In this document: positions 37,052 to 44,026 of the stretch, one piece after another
Layout: every line of letters starts with the position of its first letter
Position numbering within the stretch: the first letter of the stretch is position 1
NCBI GenBank assembly: GCA_963759115.1
Contig: CAVWXT010000005.1
Coordinates: 1,922,001-1,986,000 of the forward strand
Source: CAVWXT01 sp963759115
GTDB lineage: Bacteria > Planctomycetota > Planctomycetia > Pirellulales > Thermoguttaceae
DNA length: 64,000 bases
Reading direction: 5' to 3'
The notes under the pieces: generated by a model
What the model saw: only the letters and a program-made list of their open reading frames with translations
Told to the model about the DNA's origin: nothing
Databases searched by the model: none
Made by a program: the position numbers and the translations under genes

Positions 37052-37329
37052 GGTTGACCTGCCTCGGGCCATCGCTGCCGGGCCGTCATTCCTTCGCCGT
37101 TCGGTGGGGAGGTTGCGTCTTCACGGACGCCCCCCACATCGGCTGGGAATGATATTCACTCATCTCGACGCCTTCACGGAGCAAATGGGCGTGCAACCCG
37201 TGAGGCATCTGGGGCATTGCCGTCGAAGAAGAGACAGTTTGACTGGAAATACATTGCTTAGTAGCCCATTACTATTGACTTCTATGTCGATATACTGTAG
37301 TATGAGTCAGGCACAAGGAGACGATGACG

Positions 37330-37745
37330 ATGGCAGAGACGACGCAGCCAGTAATCGACTACAAAACTATGGAGTTGGACGGCATCCGCTATGTCATTCT
37401 ACGGGAAACCGCGTTTGAACTGCTTTGTCAGCGGCGCAGATCAAGCAGCAGATTGCCGCGGCGGGTGAAGATCCGTCGCAGCCCGGTCTGGAACTGGATC
37501 GGGCATCTCTCGCCGACAAGCTCGTGCGAAGGCGGCGGGCATCGGGCCTGTCCCAGGCGAAGTTGGCACGCCTCGCCGGGGTCCGCCCGGAAACCCTCAA
37601 CCGCATCGAGCGTGGGCGAACCACGCCCGACTTCGCCACAATCCGCAAGCTTGTGATCGCGATCAACGCGGCCGAGCGGGAAGATGCCGCTCTGCCGGCC
37701 CTCACACCATCCTGCAAGGAGACCGAAAATGTCGACCAAGAGTAG
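37330..37745 (+). CDS. XRE-family regulator / orphan antitoxin (one frame break)
   Basis: The start MAETTQPVIDYKTMELDGIR continues YVILRETAFELLC. A frame change near 37430 leads into the HTH part LVRRRRASGLSQAKLARLAG, VRPETLNRIERGRTTPDFAT, then IRKLVIAINA. The ATG at 37330 is best placed after AAGGAG (37315-37320). This 'MELDG..YVILRE + XRE' layout occurs in planctomycete antitoxin-like regulators. No toxin is adjacent; instead its end overlaps the acyl-carrier-protein gene by 17 bp, so the two are probably co-transcribed. Confidence 0.72.
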
Positions 37746-38022
37746 CTCGTGTTGCGACGTTGCCCCCTCGCGCGATCAAGTGTTGCGTGAGGTGATTGAG
37801 ATCGTGGCGGAATCCTGCGGCGTGACGCCGGACGAGATCCACGAGGACCATACGCTCCTGAGCGACGTGCCTTGGGACAGTCTGGACCAGGTGGAATGCG
37901 CCATGGAGATTGAGGAGCATTTTGGGATCTCCGTTCCCGATGAACTGATGGAACAGGCAAAGACCGTAGGCGACGTGGCGGACGGAGTGCTCGCGCTGCT
38001 GGTTCAGCAAGCGAGTGGTTGA
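37729..38022 (+). CDS. Acyl carrier protein-like protein
   Basis: At 97 residues: VLREVIEIVAESCGVTPDEI, then HEDHTLLSDVPWDSLDQVEC and AMEIEEHFGISVPDELMEQA. The phosphopantetheine site is the Ser in WDSLD, followed by the recognition helix. It carries a Ser/Cys-rich N-terminal extension (STKSSSCCDVA). It is not next to fatty-acid genes; it sits after an HTH regulator and before a membrane protein, suggesting a specialised acyl carrier. AAGGAG precedes ATG 37729. Confidence 0.88.
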   Translation: MSTKSSSCCDVAPSRDQVLREVIEIVAESCGVTPDEIHEDHTLLSDVPWDSLDQVECAMEIEEHFGISVPDELMEQAKTVGDVADGVLALLVQQASG

Positions 38023-38080
38023 CACCTCGCCGCCGGCGTCCTATCATCGCCTGCAGTAATTGCTATCAACGAGGCCAAGA

Positions 38081-38538
38081 GTGCAATACGAACACACCCA
38101 ACGCGGTTGGTTGCTGCCGATCTTCATTGCCGTGGCGGCGGCGATGCTGGGGGGCGCTTTTCTGCGCGGGGCAGCGTTGCCGTCGCGATCTTTAACGTGA
38201 GCATCGCGGCCGTGTTCGTGATCGGCGGCCTGATGTTCGGCTCGCTCCGCGTACGGGATGAAGGGGAGTGGCTGGCCCTGCGCTATGGACCGCTGCCGGT
38301 CTTCCGCAAGCGAATCCTTTACGCCGACATCACGGCGGTCGAGCCGGGCCAAACGTCCATCATCGACGGCTGGGGCATTCATTACGTCATTGGCCGCGGC
38401 TGTACGTACAACCTTTGGGGCTTCGGCTGCGTCAAGCTCACGCTGGGGACGAAAGTGATCCGCGTCGGCTCCGACGACGTCAATGGGCTTGCCGACTTCC
38501 TGTGCGAGAAGATCGTCGCTACGCCGTCTCCGGCATGA
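38081..38538 (+). CDS. Membrane protein with PH-like domain (one frame break)
   Basis: The GTG at 38081 gives VQYEHTQRGWLLPIFIAVAA and a first membrane helix. After a break near 38170 the frame continues with a second helix (VAIFNVSIAAVFVIGGLMFG) and a soluble beta-rich part: ALRYGPLPVFRKRILYADIT, AVEPGQTSIIDGWGIHYVIG, FGCVKLTLGTKVIRVGSDDV. This helix-helix-PH arrangement resembles small bPH/YdbT-like membrane proteins. The function is unknown. It converges with the GNAT gene, overlapping by 20 bp. Confidence 0.6.
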
Positions 38539-39469
38539 AGCTCGGCAGGTTGACCCCGCGCCAGGGCGACGAAGGGCCGCGGGTCGAACTGAAGTGCATC
38601 TCGCAGTTCCGCGCGCCCCACTGATACGCCTGCCGCACCAGTTCCCCGCAATCGACCGGCGCCAGAAAGACCGGCCGGCGGCCCCGGTGGCGGTTCAATT
38701 CGGCCAGCATCAGCGCCGCGGCCTGATCCTCGGTGCGGGCCACGCCGGGTCCGATCAGGTTGCAGCCGCAATGGCCGCAGGAGGCCATGAATCCGTCCAG
38801 ACCGCCGCCTTCGGCCTCGCACACCGAAACGTGCCAGAAGCCCTCGCGGTTCTCGATCATGTAGCGATAGTCGATCGTGCGGCGGATGCCGGAAAGTTCC
38901 ATTTCCACCGCGGCCATGGCTTCCACATCGGCCGGCGTGGCCTCGCGGACGCGGTCGCTGGCCGCCGTGCGGAAGTTCAGCCCCGTCTCGGGCACCGGCA
39001 GGAACATGTCTTGATAGGCCCGGTTGGGCACGAACCCCAGCCGCGTATAGAGCGAGAACGAATCGAGGTTGATCGCGCTGGAGACCAGCCGGACCGGCTT
39101 ATTGTGGCGTTCGGCATAGTCGATGATGTGTTGGATCAGCGCCCGGGCCACGCCGGAGCCGAAATAGTTGGGATGGACGCCGGTGATGCCCAGCGAGACG
39201 TGCGTTTCGCGGTCGTGGAGGAAACACGAGCCCATCAGGCGGCCGGTCCGCGTGTGTTCGGCCACGATGCCACAACCCGGTTCGAGGTTCTCGTAGACGT
39301 CGAAGTACACTTCGGCGCCGCTCGGGCCGTCGGGGAAGCGGTCCGGCCGGCGATTGAGGCGGAAGTATTCGTTCATGGCCACGCAAATCAGATCGGCCAC
39401 TTCCCAGCGGTCGTCGGCCGTCATGGTGCGCAAGCGAAATTCGTCCACGTGAGTCTCCCTTGTCGTCAT
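38519..39469 (-). CDS. GNAT-family N-acetyltransferase
   Basis: 316 residues. The first half is a complete GNAT domain: FRLRTMTADDRWEVADLICV, GCGIVAEHTRTGRLMGSCFL, VSLGITGVHPNYFGSGVARA (acetyl-CoA loop Q/GxGxA as GSGVAR), and LDSFSLYTRLGFVPNRAYQD. The second half looks like a degenerate GNAT-like repeat (ATPADVEAMAAVEMELSGIR). The substrate is unknown. Confidence 0.83.
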   Translation of the reverse strand: MTTRETHVDEFRLRTMTADDRWEVADLICVAMNEYFRLNRRPDRFPDGPSGAEVYFDVYENLEPGCGIVAEHTRTGRLMGSCFLHDRETHVSLGITGVHPNYFGSGVARALIQHIIDYAERHNKPVRLVSSAINLDSFSLYTRLGFVPNRAYQDMFLPVPETGLNFRTAASDRVREATPADVEAMAAVEMELSGIRRTIDYRYMIENREGFWHVSVCEAEGGGLDGFMASCGHCGCNLIGPGVARTEDQAAALMLAELNRHRGRRPVFLAPVDCGELVRQAYQWGARNCEMHFSSTRGPSSPWRGVNLPSFMPETA

Positions 39470-39548
39470 TCCTGCGCAGCTTTCGGCGCCGCCGCAAGTG
39501 TGATAGACTATAAGAGGTCAGCATATTTTACAAGACGGGGCCGCCCAA

Positions 39549-39887
39549 ATGGGCAACAAAGCGACGATGGCAACGACCGAAGCGGTCCTTCCCGCGAGCA
39601 TACGGCGGGTTGTGGAACTCGGTATTTGCGCCGTCGATCCCACTAAGGTGATTCTCTATGGTTCTCGCGCCCGCGGGGATGCACGCCGGGATTCCGACTA
39701 TGATTTGGCGTTTGTTTTCCCCAAGGATCGGCACGGCCGTTGGGTGCGATTCGTCGTCGACCTGGATGATGCCGCGGTGACGCTGTTGCCCGTCGATCTA
39801 GTAGACTGGAACGAGGCGCCCGGTGCGTTGCGTGAGCGCATTTGCAGCGAAGGGATCGTAGTATATGAGCGGTCTGCCGCCGGTTGA
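39549..39887 (+). CDS. MNT-type nucleotidyltransferase (antitoxin of an MNT/HEPN pair)
   Basis: The 112-residue minimal nucleotidyltransferase has the motif VILYGSRARGDARRDSDYDL (GSxxRGxxxxxSDxDL), with the third acid probably in TLLPVDLVDW. In described MntA/HepT systems the enzyme AMPylates the HEPN toxin to silence it. It overlaps the next gene by 23 bp. An ATG is found at 39549; a second lies at 39567. Confidence 0.88.
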   Translation: MGNKATMATTEAVLPASIRRVVELGICAVDPTKVILYGSRARGDARRDSDYDLAFVFPKDRHGRWVRFVVDLDDAAVTLLPVDLVDWNEAPGALRERICSEGIVVYERSAAG

Positions 39888-40242
39888 CAGTTTCGGCAAA
39901 GCATTGTCGAAGCTGCGCGAGTTCGCAGCCATGCCCATCGCCAATGACCGCGATCGAGCCGGTGTGATTCAGGCCTTTGAGTTCACGTTCGAGCAGTGTT
40001 GGAAAGCCTTCCAGCGGATAGCCGCATCACAGGGGATTGCCGCGGCCAGTCCGCGTCAAGCACTGGAGGCTGCCGTGCGACTCAACCTGGTCCGTGCGGA
40101 TGATGAAGACGCGTGGCTGGAAATGCTGCGCGATCGGAACATGACCTCCCACCTGTACCAAGAAGCAATTGCCGTTGAAATCGCCCAACGGGTGGTGGAT
40201 CGCTATCTGGGCTTGCTGGACGAGGCACATCGCAACTGTTAA
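39865..40242 (+). CDS. HEPN-domain toxin (HepT/HI0074-like)
   Basis: 125 residues: FGKALSKLREFAAMPIANDR, VIQAFEFTFEQCWKAFQRIA, MLRDRNMTSHLYQEAIAVEI. The RNMTSH segment is the HEPN R-x4-H RNase motif, followed by Tyr (RxxxxHxY), the site modified by the MNT partner. It is co-translated with the upstream MNT gene. Confidence 0.88.
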   Translation: MSGLPPVDSFGKALSKLREFAAMPIANDRDRAGVIQAFEFTFEQCWKAFQRIAASQGIAAASPRQALEAAVRLNLVRADDEDAWLEMLRDRNMTSHLYQEAIAVEIAQRVVDRYLGLLDEAHRNC

Positions 40243-40556
40243 CCGGCTTCCGTGGCGCGGCGGATGCGATCGGCTAGTTCCTCGACTCTGACCCCGCGCA
40301 CGAAAAATCGCTTCTGCTGCGATGTTTCGCCGGCGATCAACTCGATCTGCGATTTCTTCAGCGAAAGCTTCTTGCTCAGCAGTTCGACGATGGCCTTGTT
40401 GGCCTTGCCCTTCTCGGGCGATTGGGTGACGCAAACCTTCAACATGCCATCTTGCACGCCGCGAATTTCGTTGCGGCGAGCGCCGGGCTGCGCACGAACG
40501 GGGAGGATGGTGCCGTCTGAATGAGATTCGAGCAGAAGCATGGCCGAATGCCGCAA
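40239..40556 (-). CDS. DUF167 (YggU) family protein
   Basis: At 105 residues: LPVRAQPGARRNEIRGVQDG, MLKVCVTQSPEKGKANKAIV, ELLSKKLSLKKSQIELIAGE and TSQQKRF are the full DUF167 fold with the conserved P.KGKAN motif. The biochemical role of the family is unknown. Its stop overlaps the HEPN stop (convergent). Confidence 0.9.
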   Translation of the reverse strand: MRHSAMLLLESHSDGTILPVRAQPGARRNEIRGVQDGMLKVCVTQSPEKGKANKAIVELLSKKLSLKKSQIELIAGETSQQKRFFVRGVRVEELADRIRRATEAG

Positions 40557-40568
40557 CCCTCGTGTTCT

Positions 40569-41189
40569 TCAACCGCCCAACGCCGCGTTGACGCGGCGTT
40601 CAATGTAGCTGTGTCCCTGATCAAAGCCGAAGAGCAGCTTGCATCCTTTGTTCGCCAGGCTTTCCTGAATGTCGGGATCGTCGAAACCCGCTCGGTCGCG
40701 GTTGATGAAGCAACCTTCCCTCCCGCCTGCCGACGCGAGATGATGCAATACCGACGCGCAGACTACAGCATCCTGCTGTTCCAGATTGTGCCTTTCTCGG
40801 CAGGATGCGGCCTCGGAAATGACGTCCGCGTCCAACGGAATGACCTCCGCAACCTTCAGCATCCTCTTCAGGACCTCTGGTAACCGGCGGTCTGCCTCTT
40901 CGCTGCTGCGGACGAGCAAGCCCATCATGTTTCGCAGGGCCCCGATTTCGTCTTCGTAGGGCTTAGATCGTCCAAGTTGGGCAAGCTCCCGATCAAGGTC
41001 CTCGCTGATCTGTTTTCTCTTCTTCCCTCGACGGATAAGCGTCTCGTACGACTCCGCAACACAGAACACGGGGACGACAAGGGCGGCCCGGCGGTCCTCG
41101 CATAACCCGAGAATACGGCCGCAACTTTCGTGTTGTTGCTGAACAAATGCGAGTTCGAGGATGAAGTTCGTCTCAACGTAGACGTTCAT
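40569..41189 (-). CDS. PIN-domain protein
   Basis: 206 residues, starting MNVYVETNFILELAFVQQQH. The first acid appears as E in VETN instead of the usual D. Later ADVISEAASCRERHNLEQQD contains QQDAVVCASVLHH, matching the second PIN acidic block ('D.li.asa'), and CFINRDRAGFDDP is the third. The middle is a helical insertion (IRRGKKRKQISEDLDRELAQ). It is larger than VapC toxins (~130). Its start overlaps the stop of the upstream nuclease-like gene by 4 bp, forming a two-gene unit. Confidence 0.75.
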   Translation of the reverse strand: MNVYVETNFILELAFVQQQHESCGRILGLCEDRRAALVVPVFCVAESYETLIRRGKKRKQISEDLDRELAQLGRSKPYEDEIGALRNMMGLLVRSSEEADRRLPEVLKRMLKVAEVIPLDADVISEAASCRERHNLEQQDAVVCASVLHHLASAGGREGCFINRDRAGFDDPDIQESLANKGCKLLFGFDQGHSYIERRVNAALGG

Positions 41190-41644
41190 ACGGACACTTC
41201 AACGGCGACGCTTCCGCCTTTGATTGCCTCGAGCAGCCCCGATTCTTGAAGCTCCTTCGCCCCCGGCATACCAGATGGGATGCCCCAATTCACAAGCTCG
41301 TGCAACCAAGATGTTACGATCAATTCGAAGCTCTCGTGAGTCAACTGGCCAGGCGAAGACATTGCACTGTCGAAGTATGGTTGGAAGAAGGGCGCTGCGT
41401 CGATCTCGTAGGTCGGCTCGACCATCTCAGGCGTGTTGCCGGCGTCTTTCCATAGGTATAGCCGATCAGGCATCGCGAGCAAGAAAAATCGCGTATTGGG
41501 AAGCGCGCCGCGCTCGATCATGTTGCGACGCACCTGCATTGCCCACGACCGCGTCCTGTCCGTCCTGCCCTTGACCTCAACGATCAGTGTAAGCTGGCCG
41601 GTAGGATCGTACGCTGCCAAGTCTGCTCTTAGTGACACGTTCAC
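41186..41644 (-). CDS. PD-(D/E)XK nuclease-like protein paired with the PIN gene
   Basis: 152 residues from GTG 41644. SLRADLAAYDPTGQLTLIVE followed by VKGRTDRTRSWAMQVRRNMI shows a D-x(n)-(V)E-V-K restriction-endonuclease-fold motif. RFFLLAMPDRLYLWKDAGNT and SFELIVTSWLHELVNW follow. I recall highly similar cyanobacterial proteins, also next to PIN genes. Whether the unit is a toxin-antitoxin or a defence cassette is unknown. Confidence 0.65.
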   Translation of the reverse strand: MNVSLRADLAAYDPTGQLTLIVEVKGRTDRTRSWAMQVRRNMIERGALPNTRFFLLAMPDRLYLWKDAGNTPEMVEPTYEIDAAPFFQPYFDSAMSSPGQLTHESFELIVTSWLHELVNWGIPSGMPGAKELQESGLLEAIKGGSVAVEVSV

Positions 41645-41769
41645 ACCTCGTTATCCTGGTTCGGGTCGACTTTTCATGTCTCCATTCCCGCCGATATTCT
41701 ATCGGTTCCCCTGAGCCATGTAAATCGCGAACGTTGAGTTTGAGTAGCCTCTAATGCATCGCATGGACT

Positions 41770-42585
41770 CTACGGCACGCCCTCGAACAGCGCCGTGCCG
41801 ACGCGGACGATCGTGGCGCCTTCTTCGATCGCCACTTCGAAATCGCCGCTCATGCCCATCGAAAGATCGTCTAGCGTGTGGCCCGGCGGACAACGGCCGC
41901 GCAGACGGTCGCGAAGTTCGCGGAGGGCGGCGAAATCGCGGCGGGCGGCGTCCAGCCCGCCCTCCAAACTGGCCATGCACATCAGCCCGCGGACCGCAAC
42001 GTTCCGGTACTCTGGCAACTCCCTCAAGAGCGGCTCAACCGCATCCGGCGCCAGCCCGTATTTCGCCGCTTCGCCGGACGTGTTGACCTCCAGCAGAACC
42101 GGCAGGCGACCATCGCTCTCATCCCGGCCCTCTCCAGGTACCGACTGAAGGTTTGTCGGGAGAGATGACTTGCCGCTGCCCTCACCCTGATCCTCTCCGG
42201 GCACCGACCGAAGGTTGGTCGGGAGAGGGGACTTTCGCTCTTCATCCAGGGCGGCCAGCAGCCGCAGACTGTCGACCGAATGGATCATCGCCACCAGCGG
42301 CAGGGTGCGGCGGACCTTGTTCCGCTGCAAGTGGCCTACGAGGTGCCAGCGGATCGGCAGCTCGGCCAGAGCGGCCGCTTTTTCCCAAAGCTGCTGCGGC
42401 CGGCTTTCACCCAGGTCATGGCACCCCGCCTCGATCAGCGGGCGAACCAGTTTGGCCGACACGTACTTGGTCACGGCCACCAGCGTGACGTCGGCTGCCG
42501 TGCGGCCCGAGCGGGCAGCCGCTTCGGCAATTTGCCCGCGCACCTGCGCCACGTTTTCGGCGATTCGCGCCGCGATGTCAGGCAT
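41770..42585 (-). CDS. yggS: PLP-homeostasis protein YggS with repeat-derived insert
   Basis: 271 residues. VTLVAVTKYVSAKLVRPLIE carries the PLP lysine, followed by LGESRPQQLWEKAAALAELP, IRWHLVGHLQRNKVRRTLPL, MIHSVDSLRLLAALDEE, and VLLEVNTSGEAAKYGLAPDA, VRGLMCMASLEG, SMGMSGDFEVAIEEGATIVR: complete COG0325. Between LDEER and RLPVLLEVN there is an extra ~40-residue segment (KSPLPTNLRSVPGEDQGEGS then GKSSLPTNLQSVPGEG) made by two REP-type DNA repeats in frame. It overlaps the LarA-like gene by 8 bp. Confidence 0.92.
   Translation of the reverse strand: MPDIAARIAENVAQVRGQIAEAAARSGRTAADVTLVAVTKYVSAKLVRPLIEAGCHDLGESRPQQLWEKAAALAELPIRWHLVGHLQRNKVRRTLPLVAMIHSVDSLRLLAALDEERKSPLPTNLRSVPGEDQGEGSGKSSLPTNLQSVPGEGRDESDGRLPVLLEVNTSGEAAKYGLAPDAVEPLLRELPEYRNVAVRGLMCMASLEGGLDAARRDFAALRELRDRLRGRCPPGHTLDDLSMGMSGDFEVAIEEGATIVRVGTALFEGVP
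42130..42233. repeat. Two REP-type repeats inserted in-frame in yggS
   Basis: Two 41-bp copies at 42130-42170 and 42193-42233 share 35 of 41 positions; each begins CTCTCC and carries CCGAC.GAAGGTT.GTCGGG followed by AGAG, so each can fold as a hairpin. They code, on the minus strand, for the repeated peptide KS.LPTNL.SVPGE. Confidence 0.85.
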
Positions 42586-43807
42586 GGTGTTCTTCCACGG
42601 CCGTCACGTGCGGCGCGTTGGCCAGAAGGATGCACGACTGGTGCCGGCGGACGAGTCGCGCCAACTCGTCCGGATCGGCGATCGGGATCATCTCCAGGTC
42701 CTCGACCACCGCGGCGTCCAAGCGGCTCAACAGGTAGACCCTGTTCCGCTCCAGGGCGTACGCGAGTTGGGCGGCCGGCACGGCGTCGACGGGCCGTTGC
42801 TTGCCCACCTGTCGCAGTGCCTCGTCGTGCGACGACGCGCCGGCGATATGCTGCAGGGCCGGGCCGGGCGGGATGACCAGTTCGCAGCAGACGGCAATCG
42901 AGCCGCCGTCTTCCACGAAGTGGCCTGCCACCTGCACCGCCCTGCCGACGTTCTCCCAGGTCTGTTGGCCGGCGCCGCCTTCGATGGCGGCGACGACCAG
43001 GCTGGCCTGCCGCGGGACGGGCCAGTTCCAAGCCGCGCGATACAGTTCCCTTCCCTGCCGGCGCACCGCGTTGCTCTCGCCAGCCAGCACGTGCAGCACC
43101 TGATCGCCGCCGGCCGGAACGACCTGGACCGTGAAGTTGACGCCCAACAGCCAGGCGACGTGGTCCACCTCGGCCATCAATTCACGACGCCGCTTCCCCC
43201 GCCCGTTCAGCGATCCGGAACCGCGGAACCGCTGGATCGTCTTGGCGTCGGAAAACGTCGGGAAGATGCCGCTATGGATGCCGAAGTAACCGGCTGTCTC
43301 GTCGCCCCGCAGGCAGCCGATCGGCAGCACCAGATCGGCCTCGTGCAGCGCTCGGTTGATCAGGATGGCCTCGCCCGCCTCGCTGGCCGCCAGATAGGCC
43401 AACTGCCGGCGGTCGCTGGCATCGTGCTGCAGCAAAGTGACGTGCTCCGGAAGCGAAGAAGCGTCCGTCGGGCACGGATCGCCGGGCCGGGCGACGCCCT
43501 CAGTCGGACTCCGCAGCACGCTGATGCCGTCCGGGGCAATGCCAGCCTCGACGAGCGCGCGAACGACGGCCGCCGTGAGCTCGGCGGCCTGGGGCACCTC
43601 GTGGTCCAAGGCCAACACGACCCGATCAACGGGCGTCGTACACTGGGCGAGCGGGGGATAATCGATCGGCGCCCGCAGCATGGCCGTCATGGCAGCCGCG
43701 GGATCGGCCAGCGGCAGACCACGCGGCGTGCATGATTCGCCCGACGTTACGCCATCGGCGAAGTCTAACTGCACGCTCGAACTGCTTCCGTAACGCAAAA
43801 AGGCCAT
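42578..43807 (-). CDS. LarA-like (DUF2088) protein
   Basis: About 409 residues from ATG 43807. LAQCTTPVDRVVLALDHEVP then QAAELTAAVVRALVEAGIAP corresponds to the LarA N-domain block (VLI..D..RP.....i....). ADLVLPIGCLRGDETAGYFG and IHSGIFPTFSDAKTIQRFRG follow (LarA has a similar '...GG.K.i.pG...' region). LarA enzymes are nickel-pincer racemases. The exact activity here is open. It shares an 8-bp overlap with yggS. Confidence 0.68.
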   Translation of the reverse strand: MAFLRYGSSSSVQLDFADGVTSGESCTPRGLPLADPAAAMTAMLRAPIDYPPLAQCTTPVDRVVLALDHEVPQAAELTAAVVRALVEAGIAPDGISVLRSPTEGVARPGDPCPTDASSLPEHVTLLQHDASDRRQLAYLAASEAGEAILINRALHEADLVLPIGCLRGDETAGYFGIHSGIFPTFSDAKTIQRFRGSGSLNGRGKRRRELMAEVDHVAWLLGVNFTVQVVPAGGDQVLHVLAGESNAVRRQGRELYRAAWNWPVPRQASLVVAAIEGGAGQQTWENVGRAVQVAGHFVEDGGSIAVCCELVIPPGPALQHIAGASSHDEALRQVGKQRPVDAVPAAQLAYALERNRVYLLSRLDAAVVEDLEMIPIADPDELARLVRRHQSCILLANAPHVTAVEEHHA

Positions 43808-44026
43808 GAAACGCGAAGGAACTGGCGAAAATGAGGCGGTTGGGAAAGAAACCTGCAAACATCGCTTTCATTATCCCGCCATTTCGGAGAGCGGTCAAGA
43901 AGTCGAGCTTTACGCCGCGGGCCGGTTTGCCGATAATGCCGCCGCGAATGGTTTGTTCCGAGGATCGGCGTTCACCGACCTGCACAGACTCTACCCAACA
44001 CGGACTTCACGAATCGGGATTTGACG

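Noticed and set aside
37275..37303. Promoter TTGACT with TATACT or TAGTAT before the XRE gene
   Set aside because: Spacing is 10 bp to the better -10, and the 17-bp option has a poor -10; not strong enough to list.
41186..41644. Calling the nuclease-like protein a plain antitoxin
   Set aside because: The VEVK motif and size argue for a nuclease fold; its role is left open.
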